Part shown: positions 1 to 7,276 of the stretch, one piece after another
Layout: each line of letters opens with the position of its first letter
Numbering within the stretch: the first letter of the stretch is position 1
DNA from: Deltaproteobacteria bacterium
GTDB taxonomy: Bacteria; Desulfobacterota; Desulfobacteria; Desulfobacterales; JAFDDL01
Direction: 5' to 3'
Assembly (NCBI GenBank): GCA_019310865.1
Contig: JAFDDL010000098.1
Span: 1-9,915, forward strand
Length of the DNA stretch: 9,915 nt
Notes under the pieces: model-generated
The model's database searches: none
What the model was told of the DNA's origin: nothing
Seen by the model: the letters and a program-made list of their open reading frames with translations, nothing else
Made by a program: the position numbers and the translations under genes

Positions 1-200
1 AAGATGTCTTGAAATTAACATCACTCGCTGAAAATTATAAGGAACCTAATCACGAAATGAAAGCCGAAATACTATTTTTGAAAGCTCTCGCCTTAGAAAA
101 ACTTGAGAGACATGAAGAATCTCAGGGAATATTTAAATATTTATCAGACAAATATAATGACACAGAATACGGTTACAAAGCGAAGGAAAAAATTAAATAG
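1..200 (+). CDS. C-terminal end of a TPR-like repeat protein (5' end outside window)
   Basis: The frame is open from the left edge (first full codon at 3) to a TAG stop at 198-200, so only about 65 C-terminal residues are visible. The TTG at 9 is just an internal leucine codon in this reading. The visible part is two amphipathic helices. The segment ALEKLERHEESQGIF followed by a second helix ending in YGYKAKEKIK matches the spacing of a tetratricopeptide (TPR) unit, with small residues at the A-L-A and G-Y positions. Such repeats are usually protein-protein interaction scaffolds, often in tol-pal/YbgF-like or lipoprotein assembly factors, but nothing here says which. The codons are AT-rich, like the following peptidase gene. 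The TPR assignment is moderate and the function unknown. Confidence 0.6.
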   Translation, partial: DVLKLTSLAENYKEPNHEMKAEILFLKALALEKLERHEESQGIFKYLSDKYNDTEYGYKAKEKIK

Positions 201-289
201 ATTTCGAACCAGCAGGTTGAGCATTCGCAAAAAGTATGCCCTTCCAAAATTGCCGATAACCAACGTATCTTGAATCAGGCAAGACCCGG

Positions 290-306
290 GATACACGGGA
301 TGTATC
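290..306. repeat. Short inverted repeat GATACA-5-TGTATC
   Basis: GATACA at 290-295 and TGTATC at 301-306 are perfect reverse complements separated by CGGGA. It could be a small RNA hairpin or a protein site about 100 bp upstream of the peptidase promoter. No T-tract follows, which argues against a terminator. A repeat of this length can occur by chance. Confidence 0.35.
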
Positions 307-391
307 ACACAAAAACTCGGCAAGTGGTGGTCTGTACCTGCTGCTATAGTATCTGGAATCAAAAAATATATGGTCTTGGGTAACAATGGTT

Positions 392-421
392 TTGACAAGT
401 CAGATTTTTGTGGGATATTAT
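392..421 (+). promoter_or_regulatory. Probable sigma-70 promoter of the S9 peptidase gene
   Basis: A perfect -35 hexamer TTGACA (392-397) is followed after 18 bp by TATTAT (416-421), five of six matches to the -10 consensus. Transcription would begin near 428, leaving an untranslated leader of about 70 nt before the ATG at 498. It is correctly placed and oriented for the peptidase gene. It is read from the sequence only. Confidence 0.55.
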
Positions 422-497
422 CAACAAAGCACATTTTGACGGATGTGGTGCCCCGTAAAGTCGTCCTCATTATTCACAGTATTATTTGGGGAAGAAT

Positions 498-2459
498 ATG
501 AGATTATCACTGATTTCTCCAGTCAGTTATAGGCTGAAAAGGTTGCCTTTATGCAAATGGCTTTTATATGCCTGCTTGTTAGGTATTTTTTTAAAATCGA
601 TTGCATTTTGTGCAGAATTGCCGGTGGAGGCCTTTGCACGTTTGCCTGAATATAGCAATCTGTCAATCTCACCCGATGGTAAATATTTTGCCGGTAACAT
701 AGAGGTGGACGGCAAGTATCTTCTTGTCATTTTTACAATTAAAAATAAGAGGCTAGTTCTCTTGTCTATTAGAAAAACTGGCAAGTTTGAAGTCCGTTGG
801 ACTGCTTGGGCGAGCTCAACACGCCTGCTAGTGAGTTTAGGTTTTTCAGCATGGAGGGGCGCTGTACCCACCTATGAAACGAGACTATTGGCCATGAACT
901 ATGATGGCAGTAAAACCGTAGAAATGGCGAAACAGAAGAGCGGGCAGGTTATGATGCAAATCAAAGACAGGATTGTTGATATGCTGCCCCAAGATCCGGA
1001 TCATATACTGATGGCCTATAGAACTAGAGGCGATAGAACTCCGCGCGTTGAAAAGGTCAATATCTTCACCGGGAAAGGACACCATGTTCAAAGAGGTATG
1101 AAGAATGTTCAGGGATGGATAACCGACCGATCCGGTGAAGTTCGGGTTGGGTATGGGCTTCAGGATAAAAGATATCGATATTTAGTATGCGATTCCGGGG
1201 GTAACAACTGGAGAGTATTAAGCAGTATTGAGATCAATTCAAAGAAAAGTTTTAGAGTACGTGGGTTTTCAAGTGATCCCAACATACTCATTGTCGGCTC
1301 AAATCACGAAGGGCCCACAATGGCTCTCTACGCATATAATGTTAAAGAAAATCGATTCACCCAAAAAATTTTCGGACATCCGGAAGTGGACATCAGCCAT
1401 GTCGGATGGGACAAGCGGACCTGGACCCCTCGTTTTGTGAGATATTATTTGGATGGTGTCAAATATCACTGGCTGGACAAGAAGGCTGAAGACGAGGTCG
1501 AAAATGTTAAAAAAGCATTGCCGGGCATGCATGTTCAAATAATGGAAACGTCAGAGGACGATTCCATCTGGTTGCTTAAGGCATGCTCGGCAACTAATCC
1601 GGGCGGATATTACATGTTCACACGAAAGACCAGAAAGGTTGAGTATTTCGGTCCGAATTATCCGGAATTGGTAGAGGCCAAGTTGAGTCGGATGTTTCGA
1701 TTTAAATATCTGGCAAGAGACGGGTTGAAAATATCCGCATACCTTACGCTAGCGTCACATATTGATGAGACAAAACAGAACTTGAAGTTGCCAATGGTTG
1801 TAATGCCCCACGGGGGACCAGCCTGCCGGGACTACCTGGCCTTTGATCCTATTGTTCAATTCATGTCAAATCGTGGATATGCTGTACTCCAGATAAATTT
1901 TCGTGGATCTTCCGGTTATGGTAAAGCCTTTGAAGTAGCCGGATATGGCGAATGGGGTGGCAAGATGCAGGATGATGTGACCGATGGCGTCCAATTTATG
2001 TTAGACAAGGGTATTGCCGATCCTCATCGTATCGGTATTGTCGGGGGATCGTATGGTGGATATGCAGCACTCATGGGCGTTGTGAAAACACCTGACCTTT
2101 ACCAGTGTGCAGTCGGCTTTAATGGGGTCTACAACTTGAAAAAGTTAGTAAAAGACAAGATGTGGTATATAGGCCGGGGGCGGGTATTAAGAACAATGAT
2201 AGGAAACTATTCAGACAAAAGTATCTCTCCGACAAACCGTGCTGGGGAAATTCTCTGTCCGGTACTTCTTGCAGTCGCATCCGATGATCGGGTTATTCGC
2301 TCAAGCCAATCTAAGAAGATGTCAAAGGCTCTCCAGCGTTCCGGTAGAGAATGCAAGTTCTTGGAATTTAAGGACGGTGGACATGGACTTGAGACATACG
2401 AAAGTCGCCTCGGTTTCATGAAGGCTTTGGAAAGCTTTCTTGTAAAACACCTAAAATGA
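498..2459 (+). CDS. Exported S9-family serine peptidase (prolyl oligopeptidase / acylaminoacyl-peptidase type)
   Basis: 653 residues from the ATG at 498, which has a purine-rich GGGGAAG (488-494) just ahead. A TTG at 486 would add four residues but lies over that ribosome binding site. Residues 1 to about 38 form a signal peptide: basic stretch around R12-K20, hydrophobic core LLYACLLGIFLKSIAF, small residues before ELPVEAF. Export to the periplasm is therefore likely. Residues about 40-400 resemble the beta-propeller of S9 peptidases, with the typical opening SISPDGKYFAG. The C-terminal alpha/beta-hydrolase domain has HGGP (H438, oxyanion-hole region), NFRGSSGYG, the nucleophile elbow GGSYGGY with Ser518, Asp597 in SDDRV and His629 in GGHG. 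All triad residues are present, so it should be active, cutting short peptides from the N-terminal side. The exact specificity cannot be read. The gene stands alone with its own promoter and is AT-richer than the genes to its right. Confidence 0.9.
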   Translation: MRLSLISPVSYRLKRLPLCKWLLYACLLGIFLKSIAFCAELPVEAFARLPEYSNLSISPDGKYFAGNIEVDGKYLLVIFTIKNKRLVLLSIRKTGKFEVRWTAWASSTRLLVSLGFSAWRGAVPTYETRLLAMNYDGSKTVEMAKQKSGQVMMQIKDRIVDMLPQDPDHILMAYRTRGDRTPRVEKVNIFTGKGHHVQRGMKNVQGWITDRSGEVRVGYGLQDKRYRYLVCDSGGNNWRVLSSIEINSKKSFRVRGFSSDPNILIVGSNHEGPTMALYAYNVKENRFTQKIFGHPEVDISHVGWDKRTWTPRFVRYYLDGVKYHWLDKKAEDEVENVKKALPGMHVQIMETSEDDSIWLLKACSATNPGGYYMFTRKTRKVEYFGPNYPELVEAKLSRMFRFKYLARDGLKISAYLTLASHIDETKQNLKLPMVVMPHGGPACRDYLAFDPIVQFMSNRGYAVLQINFRGSSGYGKAFEVAGYGEWGGKMQDDVTDGVQFMLDKGIADPHRIGIVGGSYGGYAALMGVVKTPDLYQCAVGFNGVYNLKKLVKDKMWYIGRGRVLRTMIGNYSDKSISPTNRAGEILCPVLLAVASDDRVIRSSQSKKMSKALQRSGRECKFLEFKDGGHGLETYESRLGFMKALESFLVKHLK

Positions 2460-2849
2460 TTAACAAACAACCAACATTCCTCAAATCTCTGGACCAATTT
2501 GTGGACATTTATGTGCTATCTCCAACGTATCACAAGCGTTCGGGGCGGATGATTTTCTGTACTTACTGCTATGTGTCACCAACCCCAACAACGGTAACAC
2601 ACCATATGAAAATGGCCATATAGGCGGTTTTTTTCAGACGATCGTGCACTGACCCATATCATGGTATGCGCCCGGAATTAATCGCAGCTGTGGGCATACA
2701 TCTGGTTTGCGCCCAAATTTCAGGTAAAATGCCAACTTTGACGAAGATTCACACTGGCTCGGTTGTGTTTTCAAGATTTATGCGGCAAGGGCCTTTTTGT
2801 CAATGTTTCTCTGTTTCCACTCATACAACCTCCTGTATCAACATGATTA

Positions 2850-2878
2850 TTGACACACAATGGCCTTTTTTACATGAT
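2850..2878 (+). promoter_or_regulatory. Possible sigma-70 promoter upstream of the MFS gene
   Basis: TTGACA (2850-2855, perfect -35), a 17-bp spacer and CATGAT (2873-2878, four of six). If used, transcription would start near 2885, exactly at the left arm of the dyad at 2884-2936, so that dyad would sit at the very 5' end of a leader of about 165 nt for the MFS gene. The -10 is only fair. Confidence 0.35.
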
Positions 2879-2883
2879 TGGTA

Positions 2884-2936
2884 CCTGTTTTCAAGTTGTC
2901 ATATCCATGTTACAACTTTTTTGTTGCAAAAACAGG
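2884..2936. repeat. Interrupted inverted repeat (possible leader hairpin)
   Basis: The left arm contains CCTGTTTT (2884-2891) and AAGTTGT (2893-2899). The right arm contains ACAACTT (2912-2918) and AAAACAGG (2929-2936). The two pairs are perfect complements, nested in the correct order. A 12-nt loop lies inside, and the right arm carries about 10 extra bases between its two blocks. As RNA it would give a hairpin with a bulge. Its position ahead of the MFS gene suggests a regulatory leader or a small RNA, but AT-rich sequence also produces such pairs by chance. Confidence 0.4.
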
Positions 2937-2937
2937 A

Positions 2938-2951
2938 TGTCACAAATGACA
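2938..2951. promoter_or_regulatory. Operator-like palindrome TGTCA-N4-TGACA
   Basis: TGTCA (2938-2942) and TGACA (2947-2951) are perfect reverse complements around CAAA. Half-sites of this size and spacing are typical of dimeric repressors or activators, but I cannot assign a family. It lies about 100 bp before the MFS start codon, between the candidate promoters at 2850 and 3022, so it could control either. Confidence 0.35.
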
Positions 2952-3021
2952 CATTACCGTTGTTTTTATGCTTATGGAGAATATTTATCGCTAAAGCTAA
3001 AAACATCATCGGTACAGGTTC

Positions 3022-3027
3022 TATAAT
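3022..3027 (+). promoter_or_regulatory. Possible -10 element of the MFS gene
   Basis: TATAAT (3022-3027) matches the -10 consensus perfectly, 25 bp ahead of the ATG. No TTGACA-like hexamer lies 16-18 bp upstream (AAAAAC at 2999-3004) and there is no extended TG. If it is a promoter it would probably need an activator. Confidence 0.3.
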
Positions 3028-3051
3028 CAAGCCCTAATTGGACAAACAGTA

Positions 3052-4311
3052 ATGGTTTATTCAAATTATATCCGTTTTGCCGCTGCCAACCGGCAATTCA
3101 TTTCCTTTGGGTTTTTAGCCGCCTTTACATCCAGTTTTGGGCAGACCTATTTTATCGGTATTTTCGGACCCGCGCTCCAGAGCGAGTTCGGGCTGAACCA
3201 TACCACCTGGGGGTCCATCTATTTGATGGGAACCCTGGGCAGCGCAGCCATACTCAGCGTTACCGGGAAGTTCATCGACCACATGCCCTTGCGGCGCTAT
3301 ACCCTCCTGGTTCTCGGTCTGCTGATCCTGGCTTGTGGATCCACCGCTTTTGTGACCGGGCCCGTGACCCTTATTGGGGCTATCTTCCTGTTACGACACG
3401 CCGGTCAGGGGCTCATGAGTCATATCGCCGTCACCACCATGGCACGCTATTTCCATGCCGGCCGGGGTAAGGCCATCGCCATTGCCACCCTGGGATATTC
3501 TGCCGGAGAGGCCCTCCTGCCGTTTATCGCCGTGTTGGCTATTGGGTTGTTCAGTTGGCGTTGGACCTATGGCGGAGTGGCCCTGCTGCTGGCTATGGTC
3601 ATGATCGCCACCCGCTTTATCCTTCCAAAAGACTTTGGCCATCGATCCCCGGACCATGAAGACCCTAGCGACCATCCGCAAGAAACAGAGCCTCAACGCT
3701 CCTGGACACGGTCCGAGGTCTTGCGTGATCTGCGTATTTATTTGTTGCTACCGGGTCTTCTAGCTCCCGGTATTATATTAACGGCTATGTTTTTTCATCA
3801 TCTCAGCCTGGCCGCGGCCAAGGGTTGGAGTTACACCTGGATAACCGGCAGCTACATCATTTATGCCGGCGCCACCATCGTAACCTCTCTCTTGATCGGT
3901 CAGTTGATCGACCGTCTGGGGGCTGTTCGGCTGGTGCCCTTCATGCTGGTTCCCCTGGCATTGGCCATGCTGGTTGTGGCCATATTCAACAACCCCTTCG
4001 CTGTCTGGTTGTACATGGTGCTGCTGGGTCTCTCTGTGGGTATCGCCCACACGTCTGTTTCAGCCATGTGGGCCGAGGTTTACGGTGTGGCCCACCTGGG
4101 AGCCATCAAAAGTCTGATGGCCGCCCTGAGTGTTTTCGGCACGGCCCTGGGACCGGTAAGCATGGGAAGCCTCATGGACAAAGGGTTGTCCATGGAGCAG
4201 GTATGCCTGCTGTTTGCCGGTTATACCGTCATGGGGATGGGTTTGATGGTGATCGCCTTCCGGTGGAAAACGGATGAAACCCCGCTTGTGTCGCACCGAA
4301 TCGGGGATTGA
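3052..4311 (+). CDS. MFS transporter (12 TM helices, substrate unknown)
   Basis: 419 residues in two homologous six-helix halves, the usual size for the Major Facilitator Superfamily. The start at 3052 has only a weak GGA (3040-3042) ahead of it. Alternating hydrophobic segments begin around residue 15. The superfamily loop motif (G-x-L-x-D-R-x-G-like) is visible twice: GKFIDHMPLRR at 72-82 after helix 2, and GQLIDRLG at 283-290 after helix 8. A hydrophilic central loop (about 192-225, rich in D, H, E, P and Q, with PKDFGHRSPDHEDPSDHP) separates the halves and should face the cytoplasm. Its role is transport of a small molecule across the inner membrane, driven by an ion gradient. The sequence style recalls monocarboxylate or oxalate/formate-type members, but this is only an impression. 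The gene is visibly GC-richer than the DNA to its left. It converges with the DUF2156 gene, 49 bp apart. Confidence 0.88.
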   Translation: MVYSNYIRFAAANRQFISFGFLAAFTSSFGQTYFIGIFGPALQSEFGLNHTTWGSIYLMGTLGSAAILSVTGKFIDHMPLRRYTLLVLGLLILACGSTAFVTGPVTLIGAIFLLRHAGQGLMSHIAVTTMARYFHAGRGKAIAIATLGYSAGEALLPFIAVLAIGLFSWRWTYGGVALLLAMVMIATRFILPKDFGHRSPDHEDPSDHPQETEPQRSWTRSEVLRDLRIYLLLPGLLAPGIILTAMFFHHLSLAAAKGWSYTWITGSYIIYAGATIVTSLLIGQLIDRLGAVRLVPFMLVPLALAMLVVAIFNNPFAVWLYMVLLGLSVGIAHTSVSAMWAEVYGVAHLGAIKSLMAALSVFGTALGPVSMGSLMDKGLSMEQVCLLFAGYTVMGMGLMVIAFRWKTDETPLVSHRIGD

Positions 4312-4360
4312 TAATTCCGGATGGTTGCATAGCCCATACCGTGCCCGTTAATACAAAGGA

Positions 4361-5254
4361 TCAAAACACCTCGATACTGTATTTGCGTAAAAAATCGGTC
4401 GGATGATAGGAAAGCTTTGCCTTTCGCAGACCCGGTGCATCCAGATCCTGCTCCCGGTTGACAAGGTTAAAGGGGGCGCCTTGTGCCTGCAGAAACATCT
4501 GGTTGATGACCTGATAGGCGCCTTTGAAATCCGGATCTCCCTTTTCGAAATGAATCACCAAGGTATCTGGGGCCAGAGCCTCGGCGACCGTATAGGCGAT
4601 CAGACGGTTTTCGACCATGAGACCACCACCCAGTAAGCCCGGCAAATGGGACCAGTGGGTGAGAATCTTTTCGATCACCCGATTTTCTGCATCGAGCACC
4701 TCTGAAGACTCACAATCTCGCCAGAGGCACCAGTCGGTCTGCATGGCCAGCGCCTGGGAAACGGTTTCCGGTCCTATCTGAACGTATGTGTGGTCATATT
4801 TTTTTTTAAATTGGTTCACGAGGTTTTTTTTCTTGTGGAACCGTTTTCCCGCCAGCTTCGTTAGATCGGACACGGCATAAAGATAATCCCATTGCCCCCG
4901 GGTTTCGGTTACACGCAAATTGTCCGTGAACGCGTCCTGCCAGATAGTGAGCAATGCCTCCGGAACCCGGATAAACGTGGATCCCTGGGGGAAGTGTTTG
5001 GAAAACAGCGCCGGCCAGTCAACGGTTTGCCAGCTGCCCACCGGGGCCCACCACGCCGGCTGAGGATGCGATTGGCGAATCCAAACCAAATCGTCTTCCC
5101 AGGCCCAACTCAGGGCGTAATCTTCGGCCCAGCCCCAGAGATTGACAAAGCTATAATCAGAGGCGACCTTCTCACATTGCACGAGACGCGTTTTGTATTC
5201 AGACAATCTGGAAAGGGATTTTCGATCGGAGATCGCTTCAAACTTGAGCGTCAT
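4361..5254 (-). CDS. Soluble DUF2156 protein (phosphatidylglycerol lysyltransferase C-terminal-like)
   Basis: 297 residues from the ATG at 5252-5254, ending in TGA. The sequence fits the DUF2156 / LPG-synthase C-terminal family, a double GNAT-like fold. It has an N-terminal half with S34-Y-S-F-V-N-L-W, a central YAVSDLTKLAGKRFHKKKN (125-143) and the family-typical C-terminal NREQDLDAPGLRKAKLSYHP (266-285) followed by FLRKY. In MprF-type enzymes this domain moves an amino acid from aminoacyl-tRNA to phosphatidylglycerol. Here there are no membrane helices, so it is the stand-alone form, whose substrate is generally unknown. It is the last gene of a minus-strand unit, 61 bp after the glycerate kinase stop, and the ribosome binding site is weak. 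The family assignment is good. The transferase activity is inferred from the family. Confidence 0.8.
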   Translation of the reverse strand: MTLKFEAISDRKSLSRLSEYKTRLVQCEKVASDYSFVNLWGWAEDYALSWAWEDDLVWIRQSHPQPAWWAPVGSWQTVDWPALFSKHFPQGSTFIRVPEALLTIWQDAFTDNLRVTETRGQWDYLYAVSDLTKLAGKRFHKKKNLVNQFKKKYDHTYVQIGPETVSQALAMQTDWCLWRDCESSEVLDAENRVIEKILTHWSHLPGLLGGGLMVENRLIAYTVAEALAPDTLVIHFEKGDPDFKGAYQVINQMFLQAQGAPFNLVNREQDLDAPGLRKAKLSYHPTDFLRKYSIEVF

Positions 5255-5315
5255 TTTTCAGCATCCAATTCGATTCGGTCACAAGACATTAGTCGCCACC
5301 GCCGCGGATACGCAA

Positions 5316-6659
5316 TTACCCAAACAGCATGATCCGCAGGTCCATGACGTTGGTGTTCGTGGGGCCGGTAATAATCAGATCGTCGAGTTGTTTAAAAAAA
5401 TGGTATGCATCGTTTCGGCGAAGAAATGTTTCCGGCGAAAGCCCTTTGGACAAGGCCCGGGGAACGGTCCGGGGATCCACCACCGCTCCGGCGGCATCGG
5501 TGGGACCATCCGTACCGTCGGTACCGGCGCTGAAAATGACCAGGTTTTCGAGTCCGGCGATTTCCAATGCGGCAGCCAGTGCAAATTCCTGATTTCGGCC
5601 GCCTTTCCCATCTCCACAGATGGTGACAGTGGTTTCTCCGCCGGAGAGTATACAAGCCGGCGTTGAGATGGGGTGGCCGGTTTTAAGGACTTCTTTGGCG
5701 ATTGCCACATGAAACGCTGCTGCATCCCGGGTTTCGCCTTCTATCATGGTTGATAAAACCAGCGGTTGATATCCGAGTGCCGCAGCTTTTTGTTTTGCGC
5801 GCATAATGGCCTCGAAATTGGATCCAATCACGCTTATGGCCATATCCTTAAACGCCGGATCGCCCGGTTTGGGTGTATCGGGAATTTCGCCCCCGAGACC
5901 GGTTTGAATATGGGAAACGATGGATTCGGGCAATGTGTTTAAAATGTCATATTTTTCGAAAATCGACATGCAGTCGGCAAATGTACTGCTGTCGGGTACG
6001 GTGGGGCCGGATGCGATTACATCCAGATCGTCTCCCACCACATCCGACAGAACGAATGAAAACAGGCGTGCCGGATGTGCAGCGCGGGCAAGTTGGCCGC
6101 CCTTGATGGCCGATGTATGCTTGCGAATGGTGTTGATTTCGTGAATTGTGGCACCGCAGGCCAGCAAAATCCGGGTAGCTTCCTGTTTGTCGCCCAGCAA
6201 GATACCGTTGGCCGGCAGGGGCAGCAGGGCGGAACCACCCCCTGAAATGACACAAATCACCAGATCGTCCGACCCGGCTTTTTGGGCAAGCGATAGAATA
6301 TCCGCGGCGCCTTTGCATCCGTTGGCGTCGGGAACCGGATGCGCGGCCTCCACCAGGCGAACTTTTTTTATCGGTGCAAGATGGTCATATTTAACCGTCA
6401 CGATGCCTTCTTCGATTCGGTCCAAAAGCGCTGATTCCACAGCCATGGCCATGGCCCCTGCCGCCTTTCCGGCGCCGATCACATAAACATGTTGGATTCG
6501 GGTTAGATCAATTTCGGTTCCGTCTATAACCAACCGGTTGCCGTCACGATTCAGGTAACGCGTCACCGCAGCCACCGGATCGACGGCTTTCAGGCCGGCC
6601 TCGAAAATGCGAACGGCATCTTGTCGCAGGGATGATAAGGATTTAATGCTCCGGGACAT
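5316..6659 (-). CDS. Glycerate 2-kinase, MOFRL family (DUF4147 + MOFRL)
   Basis: 447 residues, normal for the family, starting at ATG 6657-6659 with GAGG just upstream on that strand. The N-terminal DUF4147 domain shows VIGAGKAAGAM (60-70, with the conserved Lys66), HPVPDANG (107-114), SGGGSALLPLP (139-149), the stretch INTIRKHTSAIKGGQLA (175-191) and LSDVVGDDLDVIASGPTVPD (204-223). The C-terminal MOFRL domain (about 330-440) shows ILSGGETTV, GKGGRNQEFALA (352-363), SAGTDGTDGPTDAAGAV (377-393) and TGPTNTNVMDL. The enzyme phosphorylates D-glycerate with ATP to 2-phosphoglycerate, feeding glycolysis from glycerate, serine or hydroxypyruvate breakdown. It acts in the cytosol. Homologues are often named gckA or ttuD, the latter sometimes wrongly as hydroxypyruvate reductase. 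It follows the hypothetical gene by 14 bp and precedes the DUF2156 gene. Confidence 0.93.
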   Translation of the reverse strand: MSRSIKSLSSLRQDAVRIFEAGLKAVDPVAAVTRYLNRDGNRLVIDGTEIDLTRIQHVYVIGAGKAAGAMAMAVESALLDRIEEGIVTVKYDHLAPIKKVRLVEAAHPVPDANGCKGAADILSLAQKAGSDDLVICVISGGGSALLPLPANGILLGDKQEATRILLACGATIHEINTIRKHTSAIKGGQLARAAHPARLFSFVLSDVVGDDLDVIASGPTVPDSSTFADCMSIFEKYDILNTLPESIVSHIQTGLGGEIPDTPKPGDPAFKDMAISVIGSNFEAIMRAKQKAAALGYQPLVLSTMIEGETRDAAAFHVAIAKEVLKTGHPISTPACILSGGETTVTICGDGKGGRNQEFALAAALEIAGLENLVIFSAGTDGTDGPTDAAGAVVDPRTVPRALSKGLSPETFLRRNDAYHFFKQLDDLIITGPTNTNVMDLRIMLFG

Positions 6660-6673
6660 GTGACCTCGACATC

Positions 6674-7144
6674 TTATGCCTTGTCGGCGCCCACATAATC
6701 ACCACGTTGGAATCGAATGGTTTCCAGTTGGGCTGCCCGTCGAAGGTCCTCGAGAATCTTGGATAACTCTGTCGGGGCTTTGGCGGCTTTTGTATAGTCG
6801 CTATGGAGGGTGTTTGCATTTTCAGCAAATTCGTTCAGAACCGGATGAATGTCCTTCAGGGATTTTTTCGGGTCCGCCAGGGCCTTGGAATACTGGTCCA
6901 TCAGGTCAATGACCTGCTTGGCTCGATCCACATAAGTTCCCTTCGGTGGCGGTGCCTGGGGAACAGCGGTAACCGGTCGCGGCTCGGCCAGCGAGCCCGA
7001 TGGCGACACGGATTCAGACGGTTTTGACGATGATGCCGTCTTTGTTAATATGTCCTTAAAATCATTTGGCTGTGAAGGAGACGGTTTGGGTCGGTTCGGC
7101 TGAGGCGTCGTTTGGATCGGTCCATCCGGTCGGATCGCTTTCAT
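6674..7144 (-). CDS. Hypothetical protein with Pro/Ser-rich N-terminus and helical C-terminal half
   Basis: 156 residues, not recognised. The start at ATG 7142-7144 is supported by an upstream GAAAGGAA on the minus strand (7150-7157) about 5 nt away. Residues 1-70 are low complexity (P, S, Q, K, T) except for one short helix-like island NDFKDILTK (27-35), and look disordered. Residues about 70-156 are strongly helical: YVDRAKQVIDLMDQYSKAL, KSLKDIHPVLNEFAENANTL, and a last helix with LEDLRRAAQLETIRFQRGDYV. The charged, ordered C-terminus suggests selection on a real protein. There is no signal peptide or membrane segment. It is first in the minus-strand unit, 14 bp before the glycerate kinase, so it shares its promoter. 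The layout (disordered arm plus small helical bundle) resembles adaptor or structural proteins, but that is only a shape argument. Confidence 0.75.
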   Translation of the reverse strand: MKAIRPDGPIQTTPQPNRPKPSPSQPNDFKDILTKTASSSKPSESVSPSGSLAEPRPVTAVPQAPPPKGTYVDRAKQVIDLMDQYSKALADPKKSLKDIHPVLNEFAENANTLHSDYTKAAKAPTELSKILEDLRRAAQLETIRFQRGDYVGADKA

Positions 7145-7194
7145 GTGGATTCCTTTCTAATCCCAGTTTCGCATCCTCAAAGGTATCACCGGCA

Positions 7195-7243
7195 ACTCTA
7201 ATCTGATAAGATGCCCGCTGTCAAAGAAAAAAAAATAAAAAAT
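7195..7243 (-). promoter_or_regulatory. Probable promoter of the minus-strand unit, with upstream A/T tract
   Basis: On the minus strand TTGACA (7224-7219) is a perfect -35. After 18 bp, TAGAGT (7200-7195) gives a four-of-six -10. Just upstream, 7227-7243 is an almost pure T-run on that strand (A-run on the plus strand), placed like an UP element. Transcription would start near 7188, about 44 nt before the ATG of the hypothetical gene. The -10 is the weak part. Confidence 0.45.
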
Positions 7244-7276
7244 AGGATGCCGGTTCCGGAGGGCACGAATTAGGTG

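Larger units (their letters stand above)
201..497. other. Gene-poor gap between TPR gene and peptidase gene
   Basis: About 300 bp without a believable gene. A 108-codon minus-strand frame at 144-470 crosses the end of the TPR gene and has no family resemblance. The gap contains a perfect 6+6 inverted repeat at 290-306 and a good promoter at 392-421 (listed separately). No T-run follows the inverted repeat, so it is not a convincing intrinsic terminator for the TPR gene. Confidence 0.6.
2460..3051. other. 592-bp gap without a convincing gene
   Basis: No frame here looks like a protein gene. The 123-codon plus-strand frame at 2666-3037 is rich in Cys/His/Thr and Phe without periodicity, and I saw no ribosome binding site or family motif. 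What is present: an imperfect inverted repeat 2573-2580/2593-2600 (GTGTCACC with GGTAACAC, 7 of 8), a T7 run at 2628-2634 without a strong stem, an imperfect repeat GTATGCGCCC (2664-2673)/GGGCATAC (2692-2699), a possible promoter at 2850-2878, a long dyad at 2884-2936, TGTCA-CAAA-TGACA at 2938-2951, and a perfect TATAAT at 3022. The density of dyads suggests regulatory DNA, a small RNA, or decayed sequence. Confidence 0.5.

Noticed and set aside
144..470. 108-codon minus-strand frame over the end of the TPR gene and the following gap
   Set aside because: It overlaps the TPR coding end in antisense, and its composition shows no motif or plausible domain.
486..497. TTG at 486 as the peptidase start
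   Set aside because: It would place the start codon over the purine-rich GGGGAAG that suits the ATG at 498, and the signal peptide reads naturally from 498.
2628..2634. Seven-T run after the peptidase gene as an intrinsic terminator
   Set aside because: Only a four-base stem (CCAT/ATGG, 2602-2615) lies before it and not directly adjacent, too weak for a convincing terminator.
2666..3037. 123-codon plus-strand frame in the gap before the MFS gene
   Set aside because: I saw no ribosome binding site, no family resemblance, and a composition (many C, H, T, F) typical of random reading. It runs through the dyads at 2884-2951.
3825..4277. 150-codon plus-strand frame inside the MFS gene
   Set aside because: Out-of-frame shadow rich in G, R, H and P. 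The MFS frame carries the real motif at 283-290.
4312..4360. Bidirectional terminator between the convergent MFS and DUF2156 genes
   Set aside because: I looked for a stem in the 49 bp and found no inverted repeat of useful length.
5193..5666. 157-codon plus-strand frame over the end of the glycerate kinase and the start of the DUF2156 gene
   Set aside because: Antisense to two well-supported genes, without motif or ribosome binding site.
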